A stretch of 64,000 bases of DNA from Allobosea sp. (GCA_017307955.1 JAFKFV010000016.1:1-64000); one strand, 5' to 3'; shown: positions 1 to 10,482, counted from the first letter of the stretch. The notes: generated by a model from the letters alone, not told the origin. Made by a program: numbers and translations.

Positions 1-126
1 GCGAGCGAGATCTCCACCACGTCGCAGCGCGAGGAAGCGCCAACGCATTGTCAAGTCGGAACACGAGCAGCGCTAAGCCACTATATTCACCGCCCCAACA
101 TTTGTTGACCATGTGAATAAGCGTAC

Positions 127-1794
127 TTACTGGTACAGTGAGTACATTTGACCAGCAAACGTACCTTGTTTGGCTCGGGTCGGGGTAGCCGAAGGTTGTC
201 GCTTCGACTTGTTCTTTGGGCATTGGTGACTAGTGGCGTTGCCGTGGCCCGTCTGGCGGCATGAGGCGCACTTAAGAGGCTCCTTGTGCTTTGGCCACAT
301 GCACACGATATTGTCATGTTCGAGTAGCGCACGGAGCCGGGCATTGGCATCGCGCTTCGAAGTATTTTGAAGCGCTCGGCGGTAGCCACCGATCATTGCT
401 TCGACTCCTTGTTGCGAGAACTCGAGCAGAGTTGACCGGTAGCGCCTGACGTACGGCATCACGTGATAGCGAAGTACGTGGATGCTGTTGGGCAGCCTTT
501 CGAGGCAGGTCGAGTGCATGATCTCACTGGCGAAGGTCTTGATGTGCTGCTCTAGGGAGTGGATGTCGTCGTCGGTGACGTTGCGGTTGCTGCGCATCAG
601 CATGGAGAAGATGCTGCAGTAGCTATCGATCGCCTGGTGGTACGGTCGATACGCATCCGAGAGCAAGATCTCCGGTGCTGCACGGCAGAACTTCTCGCAG
701 TCGTGACCGATGAACGACGGCCTGTCGGGAAAGCCGTCCTTCCATGCAAAGGAGAACTTCCTGTCGAGGACCTCACTGATGGCCGCAGCAAAGTCAGCGA
801 CAACTTGCCGTCGGTACCTCGCGCTCTCTGCTGTCGGTCGACCGACACCGGTGTTCGAACGAGCGGTGGTGTGCTGCTTGGCTCCGTAGAACAGGTGGAC
901 TGCGATCTCGTGCACAAGCTTCTCGAGCGAGCGCATCATGAGGTGGAGCGTGTCAGGAACGATACACTCGAACTCCATGATGATGATCGGCTTCTTGATT
1001 TGGCCCATGTTGTTCTTGCCGCCGTGGTCGAGCAGAAACGCACAGCGATCGACCGAGCGCAGATAGTGCTCATTCTGCCCACAGGTGCGCCAGGGCTCGG
1101 CTGGGTCCCATGGAATGAGCGTGAACTCGGGCTCCATGTCGCGCACTTGAGACTTGGTTGGATCGTAGCGAGCCTTGTTGATATGAGGCGCCTCGCAGTG
1201 TGAACAAAAGAACTTGGCACTGCAACCAGGCTGCCCGAGTACCACGCGCAGGAACTTGAGATCCGAGGAGAAGAAGTACTCGATACGTGGATGCGGCTTG
1301 AGCGAAGCGCGGAACATTGAGTCGAGGGCGTCGTACGTCTCGTTGCTGCTTCCAATCGCTACGGTGACGTTCGCAGCTCGAGAGTGCGGATGATCGGCGT
1401 CGAGCGGGACCTCCTCGCCGAGATTGGTGCGGAAGGTGATGAGCGGCGGATCGGAAGCGGTGGCGGAGAGATCGACGGCCAGAAACGGCACATCCGCGAC
1501 CTCGATCGCGACTTTTTCGACCGGCGTCACCAGCACATAGCCGCCATCGGCCTCGCGCCGCAGCACGCTGGCGAAGAGGCGCACGAGTCCTTCGCGCAGG
1601 ATCGGCTCGCCCTCGTGATGCCAGCCGCCGTCGCGGTCGATGCGGATGTCGATGCGGCCGGAGATCGGCGGATTCCACAGATGGACCGGCGCCGGGCGGA
1701 AGGGCGGCAGCGAGTCCGCGAGCCGTTCGGCGAGGTCCTGCGGCGGACCGCCTCTCGTCGCGGCCTTCGTTTCGCCTTGCTTTGACCTTGCCAT
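127..1794 (-). CDS. Chimeric ORF: DUF1285 N-terminus fused to eukaryote-like protein
   Basis: The start chosen is ATG 1794 (MARSKQGE), where the DUF1285 match begins. The frame is open further, to 1923, without an obvious ribosome site. Residues 1 to about 136 look like a normal alphaproteobacterial DUF1285 protein (LWNPP, GGWHHEGEPI, FRTNLGEEVPLDADHP). After DADHP the family sequence stops abruptly. The remaining ~420 residues resemble an uncharacterised eukaryotic family, perhaps transposon-derived, recalled from memory: DLKFLRVVLGQPG, a CSHC pair, CIVPDTLHLMMRS, HVLRYHVMPYV, FSQQGVEAM and a C-terminal zinc-knuckle-like CASCRQTGHGNATSHQC. Hand-counted GC is about 48-55% in sampled lines of this part against about 68-70% in the DUF1285 part. 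The usual C-terminal half of DUF1285 is missing. An assembly chimera or contamination at a contig edge is the simplest explanation; true insertion is the alternative. Bases 1-126 carry no gene I recognise. Confidence 0.6.
   Translation of the reverse strand: MARSKQGETKAATRGGPPQDLAERLADSLPPFRPAPVHLWNPPISGRIDIRIDRDGGWHHEGEPILREGLVRLFASVLRREADGGYVLVTPVEKVAIEVADVPFLAVDLSATASDPPLITFRTNLGEEVPLDADHPHSRAANVTVAIGSSNETYDALDSMFRASLKPHPRIEYFFSSDLKFLRVVLGQPGCSAKFFCSHCEAPHINKARYDPTKSQVRDMEPEFTLIPWDPAEPWRTCGQNEHYLRSVDRCAFLLDHGGKNNMGQIKKPIIIMEFECIVPDTLHLMMRSLEKLVHEIAVHLFYGAKQHTTARSNTGVGRPTAESARYRRQVVADFAAAISEVLDRKFSFAWKDGFPDRPSFIGHDCEKFCRAAPEILLSDAYRPYHQAIDSYCSIFSMLMRSNRNVTDDDIHSLEQHIKTFASEIMHSTCLERLPNSIHVLRYHVMPYVRRYRSTLLEFSQQGVEAMIGGYRRALQNTSKRDANARLRALLEHDNIVCMWPKHKEPLKCASCRQTGHGNATSHQCPKNKSKRQPSATPTRAKQGTFAGQMYSLYQ
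1377..1389. other. Junction between bacterial and foreign sequence
   Basis: On the minus strand the DUF1285 reading DADHP ends at 1387 and the next codons no longer match the family. Composition changes within the same few tens of bases. The hexamer CTCGAG (an XhoI recognition site) lies at 1377-1382, right at the break. That could be chance or a trace of a ligation event. No terminal inverted repeat or target duplication is visible. Confidence 0.5.
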
Positions 1795-1909
1795 GCCTGA
1801 GGAAATCCGTGGTCCGGCGACTGGCGCCGCCGGTCCGATCTGCCAAGATGAAGGAGCGGCGCGGCAAAACCATCTCGCCGATCCGTCTCCTGAAACTATA
1901 TGGGCCGAC

Positions 1910-2926
<1,017 letters not shown>

Positions 2927-2930
2927 CGGC

Positions 2931-3866
2931 GTGACGCAAGCGGCCTCTTCCGCCCCCTCCCCTCCCGGCGCAGACCGTCCCCTCGCCGAAGCCAGCAAGC
3001 TCGCCGAGGCGAAGACGCTCGCCGACAGCCTGCCCGGCCTGCTGGTCGAGGCGCGGCGCATCGCCACCACCGTCCTCGCGGGCTGGCACGGGCGGCGGCG
3101 CGCCGGCCCCGGCGAGACCTTCTGGCAGTTCCGCCCCTTCCTCGCAGGCGAGGCGCCGGGCCGGATCGACTGGCGCCGCTCGGCCCGCGACGACCATCTC
3201 TATGTCCGCGAGCGCGAGTGGGAAGCAGCGCACACGATCTGGCTCGCCGCCGATCTGTCGCGCTCGATGGAGTTCCGCTCGCGCCTTGCGAGCGCCTCGA
3301 AGCGTGACCGCGCCGTCGTGCTGCTCCTGGCGATTGCCGAGCTTCTGGCCGGCGCCGGCGAGCGCATCGGCCTCATCGGCCTTTCCGATCCCGTGCTGGC
3401 ACGCAACGCCGCCGAGCGGCTCGCCGAAACGCTGCTGCATCGCGGCCAGGACTCTACCGGGCTGCCCGATACCCGCCGGCTGACCCGCTTTGCCGATCTC
3501 GTGATGATCGGAGACCTGCTCGATCCGCTCGCCGAGATCGACGCGACGCTGGCCGATTGCGCCCGCGCCGGCGCGACCGTGCATCTCATCGAGATCCGCG
3601 ATCCGGTCGAGGAGACCTTCCCCTATGCCGGCCGGGCCGAGTTCCGCGATCCGGAGAGCGGGACGATCTATGTCGCCGGCCGCGCCGAACAGCTCGCCGA
3701 GGATTATCGCCGCCATCTCGCGGCCCGGCGCGAGCATCTCGCAGCCACCTGCCGGCGGCTCGGCTGGAGCTATCTCGTCCACCGCACGGACCGGCCGGCG
3801 ACCGAGCCGCTGCTGGCGCTGCATGCCCGCCTGTCCGATCGCAGCCTCGGCGGGGGAGCCGGCTGA
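2931..3866 (+). CDS. DUF58 domain-containing protein
   Basis: A 311-residue protein starting at GTG 2931. It contains the DUF58 signature region: GRRRAGPGETFWQFRPF, then GRIDWRRSARDDHLYVRERE, then a VWA-like core with LAADLSRSM (a partly conserved metal-site DxSxS). DUF58 proteins are the usual partners of MoxR ATPases and are presumed substrates or clients; no enzyme activity is established. There are no transmembrane segments in this version, so it is probably cytoplasmic or peripheral. Its TGA stop shares one base with the ATG of the next gene (3866), indicating translational coupling. Confidence 0.9.
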   Translation: MTQAASSAPSPPGADRPLAEASKLAEAKTLADSLPGLLVEARRIATTVLAGWHGRRRAGPGETFWQFRPFLAGEAPGRIDWRRSARDDHLYVREREWEAAHTIWLAADLSRSMEFRSRLASASKRDRAVVLLLAIAELLAGAGERIGLIGLSDPVLARNAAERLAETLLHRGQDSTGLPDTRRLTRFADLVMIGDLLDPLAEIDATLADCARAGATVHLIEIRDPVEETFPYAGRAEFRDPESGTIYVAGRAEQLAEDYRRHLAARREHLAATCRRLGWSYLVHRTDRPATEPLLALHARLSDRSLGGGAG

Positions 3867-6685
3867 TGGGTGGCCTTCCGCTCGCCTTCGCCACACCGCT
3901 CGTCCTCTCGGCGCTCGTCCTGCTGCCGGCGATCTGGTGGCTCTTGAAGCTGACGCCGCCGCGCCCGCGCATCGAGACCTTCCCGCCGACGCGCATCCTC
4001 GCCGAGATCGTGCCGAAGGACGAACAGCCGGCGCGCAGCCCCTGGTGGCTGACCGCGCTGCGTCTCCTGCTCGCGGCGCTGATCATCCTGGCGCTGGCGG
4101 GTCCCGTCTGGCGGCCGGCCGGCGAGAGCGCGCCGGGCGACGGCCCGCTGCTCGTCGTGCTCGACAATGATTGGGCGGCGGCGCGCAACTGGCCGGCCCG
4201 CGTCGAGACGGCGAAGCGCATCGTGGCACTGGCCGAACGCAGTGGTCGCCCGGTTACGCTGATCGCCACCGCCGAGGCGCCGGCGCAGGAATTCGCGCCC
4301 TCCGACGCCGCCACCGCCATTGCCCGCATCGACGCGCTGCAACCGCGCCCCTATCCCGCCGACCGCGCCGCCATCGCCGCGGCTATGGCGCCTGCCGTCG
4401 CGGCACGCCCGTTCGGCGGCGTCGCCTGGCTCGCGAGCGGGCTCGGCGGCGAGGACGCGGCCGCCTTCGCGCGGTTCCTGAACGAGACGGTCAAGGCGCC
4501 GGCGAGCGTCTATGACGGCGACGGCACCACGCTGGAGGGCCTGCTGCCGCCCGCCACCGGTTCGGATGCGCTGACGCTTGCCGTGATCCGCAGCGACAGC
4601 CGCCTCGTGGATGCCGGACAGATCGAGGCCCGCGACCTCAAGGGCCGCTCGGTCGGCGTCGCGCCCTTCGCCTTCAAGGCGGGCGAGACCAAGGCCGAGG
4701 CGGTGTTCGATCTTCCGACCGAACTGCGCAACGAGATCGTCCGCGTCGAGATCGCCGGCAGCGCCAATGCCGGCGCAGTGCAGCTCCTCGACGATCGCTT
4801 CAAGCGCCGCCGCATCGGCATCGTCTCCGGCGGCTCCAATGACAGCAACGCCCAGCCGCTGCTCTCGCCGCGCTATTACCTGACCCGCGCGGTCCAGCCT
4901 TTCGCCGACGTCATCAATGCCAGCGACGCGAATGCCGCGACCGCGATCCCCCAGCTCATCGACGGCGGCGCCGCGGTGATCGTGCTCGCCGATATCGGCA
5001 CGCTGACGCCGGAGATCGAGGAGCGGCTCTCGAAATGGGTCGAGGACGGCGGCACGCTGCTGCGCTTCGCCGGCCCGCGCCTCGCCGCCGCGACGACAGG
5101 CGAGAACACTCTCGTGCCCGTGCGGCTTCGCGAAGGCGGCCGCTCGCTCGGCGGCAGCCTCTCCTGGTCCAGCCCGCAGCCGCTCGCCTCCTTCGCGCCT
5201 GGCGGCCCCTTCGCCGGCATGGCGGTCCCGGGCGATGTCACGGTCAGCCGCCAGGTGCTCGCCGAGCCTGACGCCAACCTGCAGGCCCGCACCTGGGCGG
5301 CGCTCGCCGACGGCACGCCGCTCGTGACCGGCGCGCGGCTCGGCAAGGGCTGGCTGGTGCTCTTCCACGTCACGGCCGATACGAGCTGGTCCAACCTGCC
5401 GCTCTCGGGGAGTTTCGTCGACATGCTGCGCCGGATCGCGGCCTTCTCCGCCGTTCCCGCCACCGCGGCGAAGGCGGGCGCCGTCGAAGGTTCCGCCGGC
5501 GGCGTCATGCTGCCGCCCTGGCGGCTGCTCGACGGCTTCGGGCGCACCGTCACCACCGATCCGCTGGCCCGGCCGCTGCCGGCCGCGGCGGAGGCCGTCG
5601 CGCCGACCCGCGAGCATCCGCCCGGGCTCTACGGCAATGACGACGCCTTCCGCGCCGTCAACCTGCTCGCCGCCGATGCGACGCTGCCGCCCTTCGATGC
5701 GACGCTCGTCAATGGCGCCAGCACCGCCGCCTATCCGACCACGGCGCCGACCGATCTTTCGCCCTGGCTGCTCGTCGTGGCTCTCGCCTGCCTCGTCGCC
5801 GATGCGCTCGCCGTGCTCTGGCTGAATGGCGGCCTCCGCCTTCGCCGCGCGGCGCCGGTCGCGGTTCTCGCGCTGGCTCTGATGGCAGCGCTCGCGCCAC
5901 GTCCCGCCCATGCCGACGCGGCTTCCGACCAGTTCGCGATGGACGCGGTCAACGCGACCCGGCTCGCTTACGTCGTCACCGGCAATGCCACGATCGACGA
6001 GGTGAGCAAGGAAGGCCTCGCCGGCCTCTCGCGCGAGCTCGCCAACCGCACGGCGCTGGAGCCGAGCGATCCGATCGGCGTCGACGTCGCCAAGGACGAG
6101 CTCTCCTTCTTCCCGCTGCTCTACTGGCCGATCGACCCGTCATCGCCCATGCCGAGCTCCGAGACGCTCGCGCGCATCGACGCCTATATGAAGCAGGGCG
6201 GCACGATCCTCTTCGACACCCGCGACGAACTGGACCGCCCGCTGGGCAGCGACGGTTTCGCCGGCACGCCGGAGGCCGAGCGGCTGCGCGCCATGCTCAC
6301 CGGCCTCGACATCCCGCCGCTGGAGCCGGTGCCGAGCAACCATGTCCTGACCAAGGCCTTCTATCTGCTGGCCGATTATCCCGGCCGCTATTCCGGCAGC
6401 CCGCTCTGGGTCGAAACCTCGGCCGCCGATGACGAGGCGAGCGGCGACCGGCCGGTGCGGCCCGGCGACGGCGTCTCCTCGATCCTGATCACCGCCAATG
6501 ACCTCTCCGGCGCCTGGGCGACCGATGCCGACGGCCGCTTCCTCTATCCGACGGTCCCGCCCGATCCGCGCCAGCGCGAGATGGCATACAGGACCGGCAT
6601 CAACATCGTGATGTACACGCTGACGGGCAACTACAAGGCCGACCAGGTGCATGTCCCGGCCCTGCTCGAGAGGCTCGGTCAGTGA
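3866..6685 (+). CDS. BatA-like / DUF4159 membrane protein
   Basis: A 939-residue membrane protein. The N-terminus has two transmembrane helices (PLVLSALVLLPAIWWLLKL and LRLLLAALIILALAGPVW) typical of the BatA/aerotolerance N-terminal domain. A long periplasmic or cytoplasmic VWA/GATase-like region follows, then a transmembrane pair near residue 630 (SPWLLVVALACLVADALAVL and a second helix ending in APRPAHA). The C-terminal ~210 residues are DUF4159 (FFPLLYWPID, GGTILFDTRDE, NIVMYTLTGNYKADQVHVP). Its role in the MoxR system is not established; membrane anchoring of the complex is inferred. The start ATG 3866 overlaps the stop of DUF58 and its own TGA overlaps the GTG of the next gene (GTGA), so all four genes are coupled. 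Confidence 0.88.
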   Translation: MGGLPLAFATPLVLSALVLLPAIWWLLKLTPPRPRIETFPPTRILAEIVPKDEQPARSPWWLTALRLLLAALIILALAGPVWRPAGESAPGDGPLLVVLDNDWAAARNWPARVETAKRIVALAERSGRPVTLIATAEAPAQEFAPSDAATAIARIDALQPRPYPADRAAIAAAMAPAVAARPFGGVAWLASGLGGEDAAAFARFLNETVKAPASVYDGDGTTLEGLLPPATGSDALTLAVIRSDSRLVDAGQIEARDLKGRSVGVAPFAFKAGETKAEAVFDLPTELRNEIVRVEIAGSANAGAVQLLDDRFKRRRIGIVSGGSNDSNAQPLLSPRYYLTRAVQPFADVINASDANAATAIPQLIDGGAAVIVLADIGTLTPEIEERLSKWVEDGGTLLRFAGPRLAAATTGENTLVPVRLREGGRSLGGSLSWSSPQPLASFAPGGPFAGMAVPGDVTVSRQVLAEPDANLQARTWAALADGTPLVTGARLGKGWLVLFHVTADTSWSNLPLSGSFVDMLRRIAAFSAVPATAAKAGAVEGSAGGVMLPPWRLLDGFGRTVTTDPLARPLPAAAEAVAPTREHPPGLYGNDDAFRAVNLLAADATLPPFDATLVNGASTAAYPTTAPTDLSPWLLVVALACLVADALAVLWLNGGLRLRRAAPVAVLALALMAALAPRPAHADAASDQFAMDAVNATRLAYVVTGNATIDEVSKEGLAGLSRELANRTALEPSDPIGVDVAKDELSFFPLLYWPIDPSSPMPSSETLARIDAYMKQGGTILFDTRDELDRPLGSDGFAGTPEAERLRAMLTGLDIPPLEPVPSNHVLTKAFYLLADYPGRYSGSPLWVETSAADDEASGDRPVRPGDGVSSILITANDLSGAWATDADGRFLYPTVPPDPRQREMAYRTGINIVMYTLTGNYKADQVHVPALLERLGQ

Positions 6686-8760
6686 ACTGGTCGCTCACCT
6701 TCGCGCCGCTGCTGCCGCTCTGGCTGATCGCCGTCCTCGGCGTCGCCGGTCTCGCCGCGATCGCGCCGCTGGTGCTGCGGCGGACGCGCGGGGCGCTGCT
6801 GCGCCTCGCCGCTCTGGCCGCGCTCGTCTTCGCCCTGCTCGGGCCGGTACTTCTCGACGAACAGCGCCAGGCGCTGCCGACCGTCGTCGCCATGGTCGTC
6901 GACAAGAGCGCCAGCCAGTCCTTCTCCGACCGCGCCGCGGCGACCGAGCGCATGCGCGAGGCGCTGACGAAGCGCTTCGGCGATCTCCGCGACATCGAAC
7001 TGCGCACCGTCGAGGTCGGCCCGACTGCCAATGGCGCGCCGGTCGACGGCACCGAGCTCTTCAAGGCCGTCTCGACCGAACTCGCCGATGTCGCGCCCGA
7101 GCGGATCGGCGCGGTCGTGATGCTCACCGACGGCGAAGTACACGACGTCCCCGCCAACCCGTCCGAAATCCTCGGCAGCGCGCCTTTGCACGCGCTCGTC
7201 TCCGGCCGCGACGACGAGATCGACCGCCGCCTCGTCATCCGCCAGGCGCCGCGCTTCGGCATCGTCGGCGAGAAGCAGACGATCACCTACAGCGTCGACG
7301 ACAGCGGCCCGGCACAGTCGGGCCCCGTCAAGGTCACCATCTCGCGCGACGGCGACCCCATCGCCACCGAGACGGTCACGCCCGGCACCGACAACCGCTT
7401 CGAGATCGAGATCGGCCATGCCGGGCAGAACATCTACGAGTTCGAGGCCGAACCGCTGGCGAACGAACTGACGGCGGTCAACAACCGCGCCGCGGTCGTG
7501 ATCGACGGCATCCGCGAGAATCTGCGCGTGCTGCTCGTCTCGGGCGAGCCGCATGCCGGCGAGCGTATCTGGCGCAATCTCCTGAAATCCGACGCCTCCG
7601 TCGATCTCGTCCATTTCACCATCCTGCGCCCGCCGGAGAAGCAGGACGGCACGCCGATCGACGAATTGTCGCTGATCGCCTTCCCGACGCGCGAGCTGTT
7701 CTCGGTCAAGATCAACCAGTTCGACCTGATCATCTTCGACCGCTATGCCCAGCAGGGCGTGCTGCCGATCCTCTACTTCGACAACATCGCGCAATATGTG
7801 CGCAACGGCGGCGCGCTGCTCGTCGCCTCTGGCCCCGATTACGCGTCCGACGCCAGCCTCTATACGACGCCGCTCGCCGATGTCCTGCCCGCCGCGCCGA
7901 CCGGCCGGGTGATCGAGAAGCCGTTCTTCCCCGAGGTCACCGATCTCGGCAAGCGCCACCCGGTGACGCGCGGGCTCGAGGGCGGCGACACGAGCCCACC
8001 GCATTGGAGCCGCTGGTTCCGCCAGGTCGAGACCGACCGGCCGGGCGGCGAGGTCGTGATGAAGGGCGCCGATGGCGACCCGCTGCTCGTGCTCGAGCGC
8101 GAGGACAAGGGCCGCGTGGCGCTGCTGCTTTCGGACCAGGTCTGGCTCTGGGCGCGCAATTTCGAGGGCGGCGGGCCGCATGTCGACCTGCTGCGCCGCC
8201 TCGCCCACTGGCTGATGAAGGAGCCCGACCTCGAGGAGGAGGCCCTTCGCGCCAGCGCCAAGGGCGCGACGCTCACCATCGAGCGCCAGACCATGCGCGA
8301 CGCCATCGATCCGGTGACGGTGATCGCGCCATCGGGCGCGCGCAGCACGGCGACGCTCGCCCCCGACGGTCCCGGCCGCTTCCGCGCCGAGATCGCGGCG
8401 CCCGAGATCGGCCTCTGGCGGGTCGAGGATGGCGAGCGCCGCGCCTTCGCGCTGGTCGGTCCCGCCAATCCGCGCGAGTTCCAGGATGTGCGCTCGACTT
8501 TCGACAAGCTGCAGCCGGTCGTCGAGGCCTCGGGCGGCCGCATCGCGCGCATGGAGACGACGGCCGGAGCGGCGGACGTCCCGCGCATCGTCCCCGTCCA
8601 TTCCGGCCGCAGCGTCTCCGGCCGCGACTGGATCGGCGTGCGCATGACCGAGGCCTCGCTGCTCACCGGCGTCGAGCGCCTGCCGCTCTTCTCCGGCTTC
8701 CTGGGCCTCGCGATCCTTCTCGGCCTCGCCGCCGCCACCTGGTATCGCGAAGGCCGCTGA
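6682..8760 (+). CDS. Large membrane protein of the MoxR operon (VWA/GATase-like)
   Basis: 692 residues, start GTG 6682 overlapping the previous stop. Two N-terminal transmembrane helices (FAPLLPLWLIAVLGVAGLAA and LRLAALAALVFALLGPVLL) lead into a VWA-like region (VVAMVVDKSASQSFSD, GAVVMLTDGEVHDV). The middle carries a class I glutamine-amidotransferase-like fold (LRVLLVSGEPHAGERIWRNL, FDLIIFDRY, GGALLVASGPDY) of the kind often annotated without a catalytic cysteine. One transmembrane helix (GFLGLAILLGLAAATWYREG) ends the protein. It is the last gene of the moxR-DUF58-DUF4159 operon. Function in envelope homeostasis is inferred only from the operon. Confidence 0.85.
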   Translation: MNWSLTFAPLLPLWLIAVLGVAGLAAIAPLVLRRTRGALLRLAALAALVFALLGPVLLDEQRQALPTVVAMVVDKSASQSFSDRAAATERMREALTKRFGDLRDIELRTVEVGPTANGAPVDGTELFKAVSTELADVAPERIGAVVMLTDGEVHDVPANPSEILGSAPLHALVSGRDDEIDRRLVIRQAPRFGIVGEKQTITYSVDDSGPAQSGPVKVTISRDGDPIATETVTPGTDNRFEIEIGHAGQNIYEFEAEPLANELTAVNNRAAVVIDGIRENLRVLLVSGEPHAGERIWRNLLKSDASVDLVHFTILRPPEKQDGTPIDELSLIAFPTRELFSVKINQFDLIIFDRYAQQGVLPILYFDNIAQYVRNGGALLVASGPDYASDASLYTTPLADVLPAAPTGRVIEKPFFPEVTDLGKRHPVTRGLEGGDTSPPHWSRWFRQVETDRPGGEVVMKGADGDPLLVLEREDKGRVALLLSDQVWLWARNFEGGGPHVDLLRRLAHWLMKEPDLEEEALRASAKGATLTIERQTMRDAIDPVTVIAPSGARSTATLAPDGPGRFRAEIAAPEIGLWRVEDGERRAFALVGPANPREFQDVRSTFDKLQPVVEASGGRIARMETTAGAADVPRIVPVHSGRSVSGRDWIGVRMTEASLLTGVERLPLFSGFLGLAILLGLAAATWYREGR

Positions 8761-8824
8761 TCACCGCCGTTCCGGGCGACCACTTCCTCTGCTAAGGAAG
8801 GTCCGGTGTCGGGGGACATTGATC

Positions 8825-9757
8825 GTGCGTTGGGGCAGGACGCCGGCCGTGGGGCAATTGCCTGATCGCGGCTGGGAGCGGCCGAGGCTAGGGGCCGGGA
8901 TCCGCAGGGTAGCGAAGCTGCTCGCGGCGCCGATGCCCGATCGTCAATACTGCTCGCTTCGCTACCTCGCGCTGCATGGACGCCTGCCGGACATCGACCG
9001 TCCGCAGCGCTTCAGCGAAAAGCTGCAGTGGCGCAAGCTCTATGACCGAAACCCGCTCTTTCCGGTTCTCACCGACAAGCTCGCCTGCAAGGGTTTCGTC
9101 GCCTCGCGGGTCGGTGGCGACTTCGTGGTCCCGACGCTGTGGTCCGGAACCGACCTCCGCGCGGTCGACTGGACGAGCATCACCTTTCCGGCCGTCATCA
9201 AGCCCGCGCATGCGAGCGGCCTCGTCTCGCTGCTCAAGGATCGCCGCGACGCCGAGGCCTTTATCGCGGCCGCGACGGCCGAACGCTGGCTGCGGATCGA
9301 TCATTCGCTCGTGAACCGGGAATGGGCCTATGGTTCGGTGCCGCCGCGCCTCTTGATCGAGCCCGCCTGCCTCGCCGCCGGACGGCTGCCGGCCGATTGT
9401 CGCTTGCACATGTTCGGCGGGCAGCTCTCGCATATCGAACTCGATTTCGAACGCGACGGCCGCTGGTCCTATGCCTATCGCGGGCCCGACTGGGCGCCGC
9501 TCGCCGTCCACGATCCCGATGCCGGCGGCCACTTTTCCGGGGATGTGCCGCCGCCCGGTTCGATCGGCGCCATGATGGAGGCCGCGATCCGGCTGTCGGA
9601 GGACATCGATTATGTCCGCGTCGACTTCCTCGTCACGGATGAGCGCCCTTACGTCGGGGAATTGACGGTCTATCCCGCCGCCGGCTTCGAGCGCTTTGAC
9701 CCGCCCTCGTTCGATATCGAACTCGGTGGACGTTGGCGGCTGCCGATAACTCGCTGA
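8825..9757 (+). CDS. TupA-like ATP-grasp protein
   Basis: A 310-residue member of the TupA-like ATP-grasp family. Seen in the sequence: PDRQYCSLRYLALHGRLPD, PQRFSEKLQWRKLYDRNP, the lysine-bearing FPAVIKPAHASG strand, and YVRVDFLVTDERPYVGELT, which supplies the metal-binding Asp/Glu pair. Family members ligate glutamate or other groups onto surface glycans or glycan precursors. Here it stands alone, with no polysaccharide genes alongside, so the substrate is unknown. GTG 8825 is preferred over TTG 8819 because the GGGGGA ribosome site at 8811-8816 is at proper distance from it. Confidence 0.8.
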   Translation: MRWGRTPAVGQLPDRGWERPRLGAGIRRVAKLLAAPMPDRQYCSLRYLALHGRLPDIDRPQRFSEKLQWRKLYDRNPLFPVLTDKLACKGFVASRVGGDFVVPTLWSGTDLRAVDWTSITFPAVIKPAHASGLVSLLKDRRDAEAFIAAATAERWLRIDHSLVNREWAYGSVPPRLLIEPACLAAGRLPADCRLHMFGGQLSHIELDFERDGRWSYAYRGPDWAPLAVHDPDAGGHFSGDVPPPGSIGAMMEAAIRLSEDIDYVRVDFLVTDERPYVGELTVYPAAGFERFDPPSFDIELGGRWRLPITR

Positions 9758-9767
9758 GGCTCGCGGG

Positions 9768-10268
9768 CTACGATGCCCGGCGCGCCGCGCCGCCGAGCCC
9801 GTCCAGCGAGCCTTCGGCGAGCGGGCAGACGAGCACGCGCGCCGGATCGACCGGTGCCGGCAGCGTGATCCGGTAGGGCTCCAGCCGGACGAAGCCGAAC
9901 GGGCCGTAATAGGGCTCGTCGCCGACGAGCAGCACGACGGAATGGCCGGCCTCGGCCGCCGCCGCCAGCGAGGTGCGCATCAGCGACTTGCCGGCGCCGC
10001 GTCCCTTCCAGCCCTCGACCACCGCCAGCGGACCAAGCAGGATCGCCGGTCGATCGCCGATGAAGATCGGCGTCAGCCGCACCGATCCGATGAGCGTGAG
10101 CCCCGCCGTGGCGACGAAGGAGAGCGCCGGATCGTGGGCAACGCCCTCGCGCAGCAGCGAGGCGGCGCGGGCGAAGCGGCCGGGGCCGAACGAGGCCTCG
10201 TGCAGCGCCTCGATGGCATCCGCATGCTCAGGCCGCTCGGCCTGGACGGTGAAACTGTCGATCATCAT
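9768..10268 (-). CDS. GNAT family N-acetyltransferase
   Basis: About 166 residues, a compact single-domain GNAT close to the YhbS type. The acetyl-CoA-binding segment is LGPLAVVEGWKGRGAGKSLM, with the Q/RxxGxG/A pattern as KGRGAGK. VLLVGDEPYYGPFGFVR is the conserved end of strand 5. The acceptor substrate is unknown. The start could be ATG 10268 or 10265 or GTG 10283; none has a clear ribosome site. It is followed after 10 bases by the convergent end of the ATP-grasp gene. Confidence 0.85.
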   Translation of the reverse strand: MMIDSFTVQAERPEHADAIEALHEASFGPGRFARAASLLREGVAHDPALSFVATAGLTLIGSVRLTPIFIGDRPAILLGPLAVVEGWKGRGAGKSLMRTSLAAAAEAGHSVVLLVGDEPYYGPFGFVRLEPYRITLPAPVDPARVLVCPLAEGSLDGLGGAARRAS

Positions 10269-10482
10269 GGAGAGCTGGCTCACGTCGGAAGGGTGATCGT
10301 CCGACGGATGGCCACGCTTCAGGCTTGCGCGGACCGGCGGACGAGGAGACGAGCGGCATCGCGCGACGCAGCGTCGCGGCCGTCGGTTCGTCGTCGCAGG
10401 GAGAGCCGCGCGGGCATCGCCGTTTCCATGTTCAAGCCAGTTCGGCGCATATCACGCGTTTTGGTCGGACGTAAAGCGGCAA

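Noticed and set aside
3770-5911. Long open frame on the minus strand inside the MoxR operon (also 6679-8601, 1070-3070)
   Set aside because: Arginine/glycine-rich translations without family features; they are mirror frames of high-GC genes with clear homology on the plus strand.
10362-10378. 7-bp GC hairpin between Nudix and GNAT genes
   Set aside because: No T-run on either strand and a three-base loop; could be chance in 68% GC DNA.
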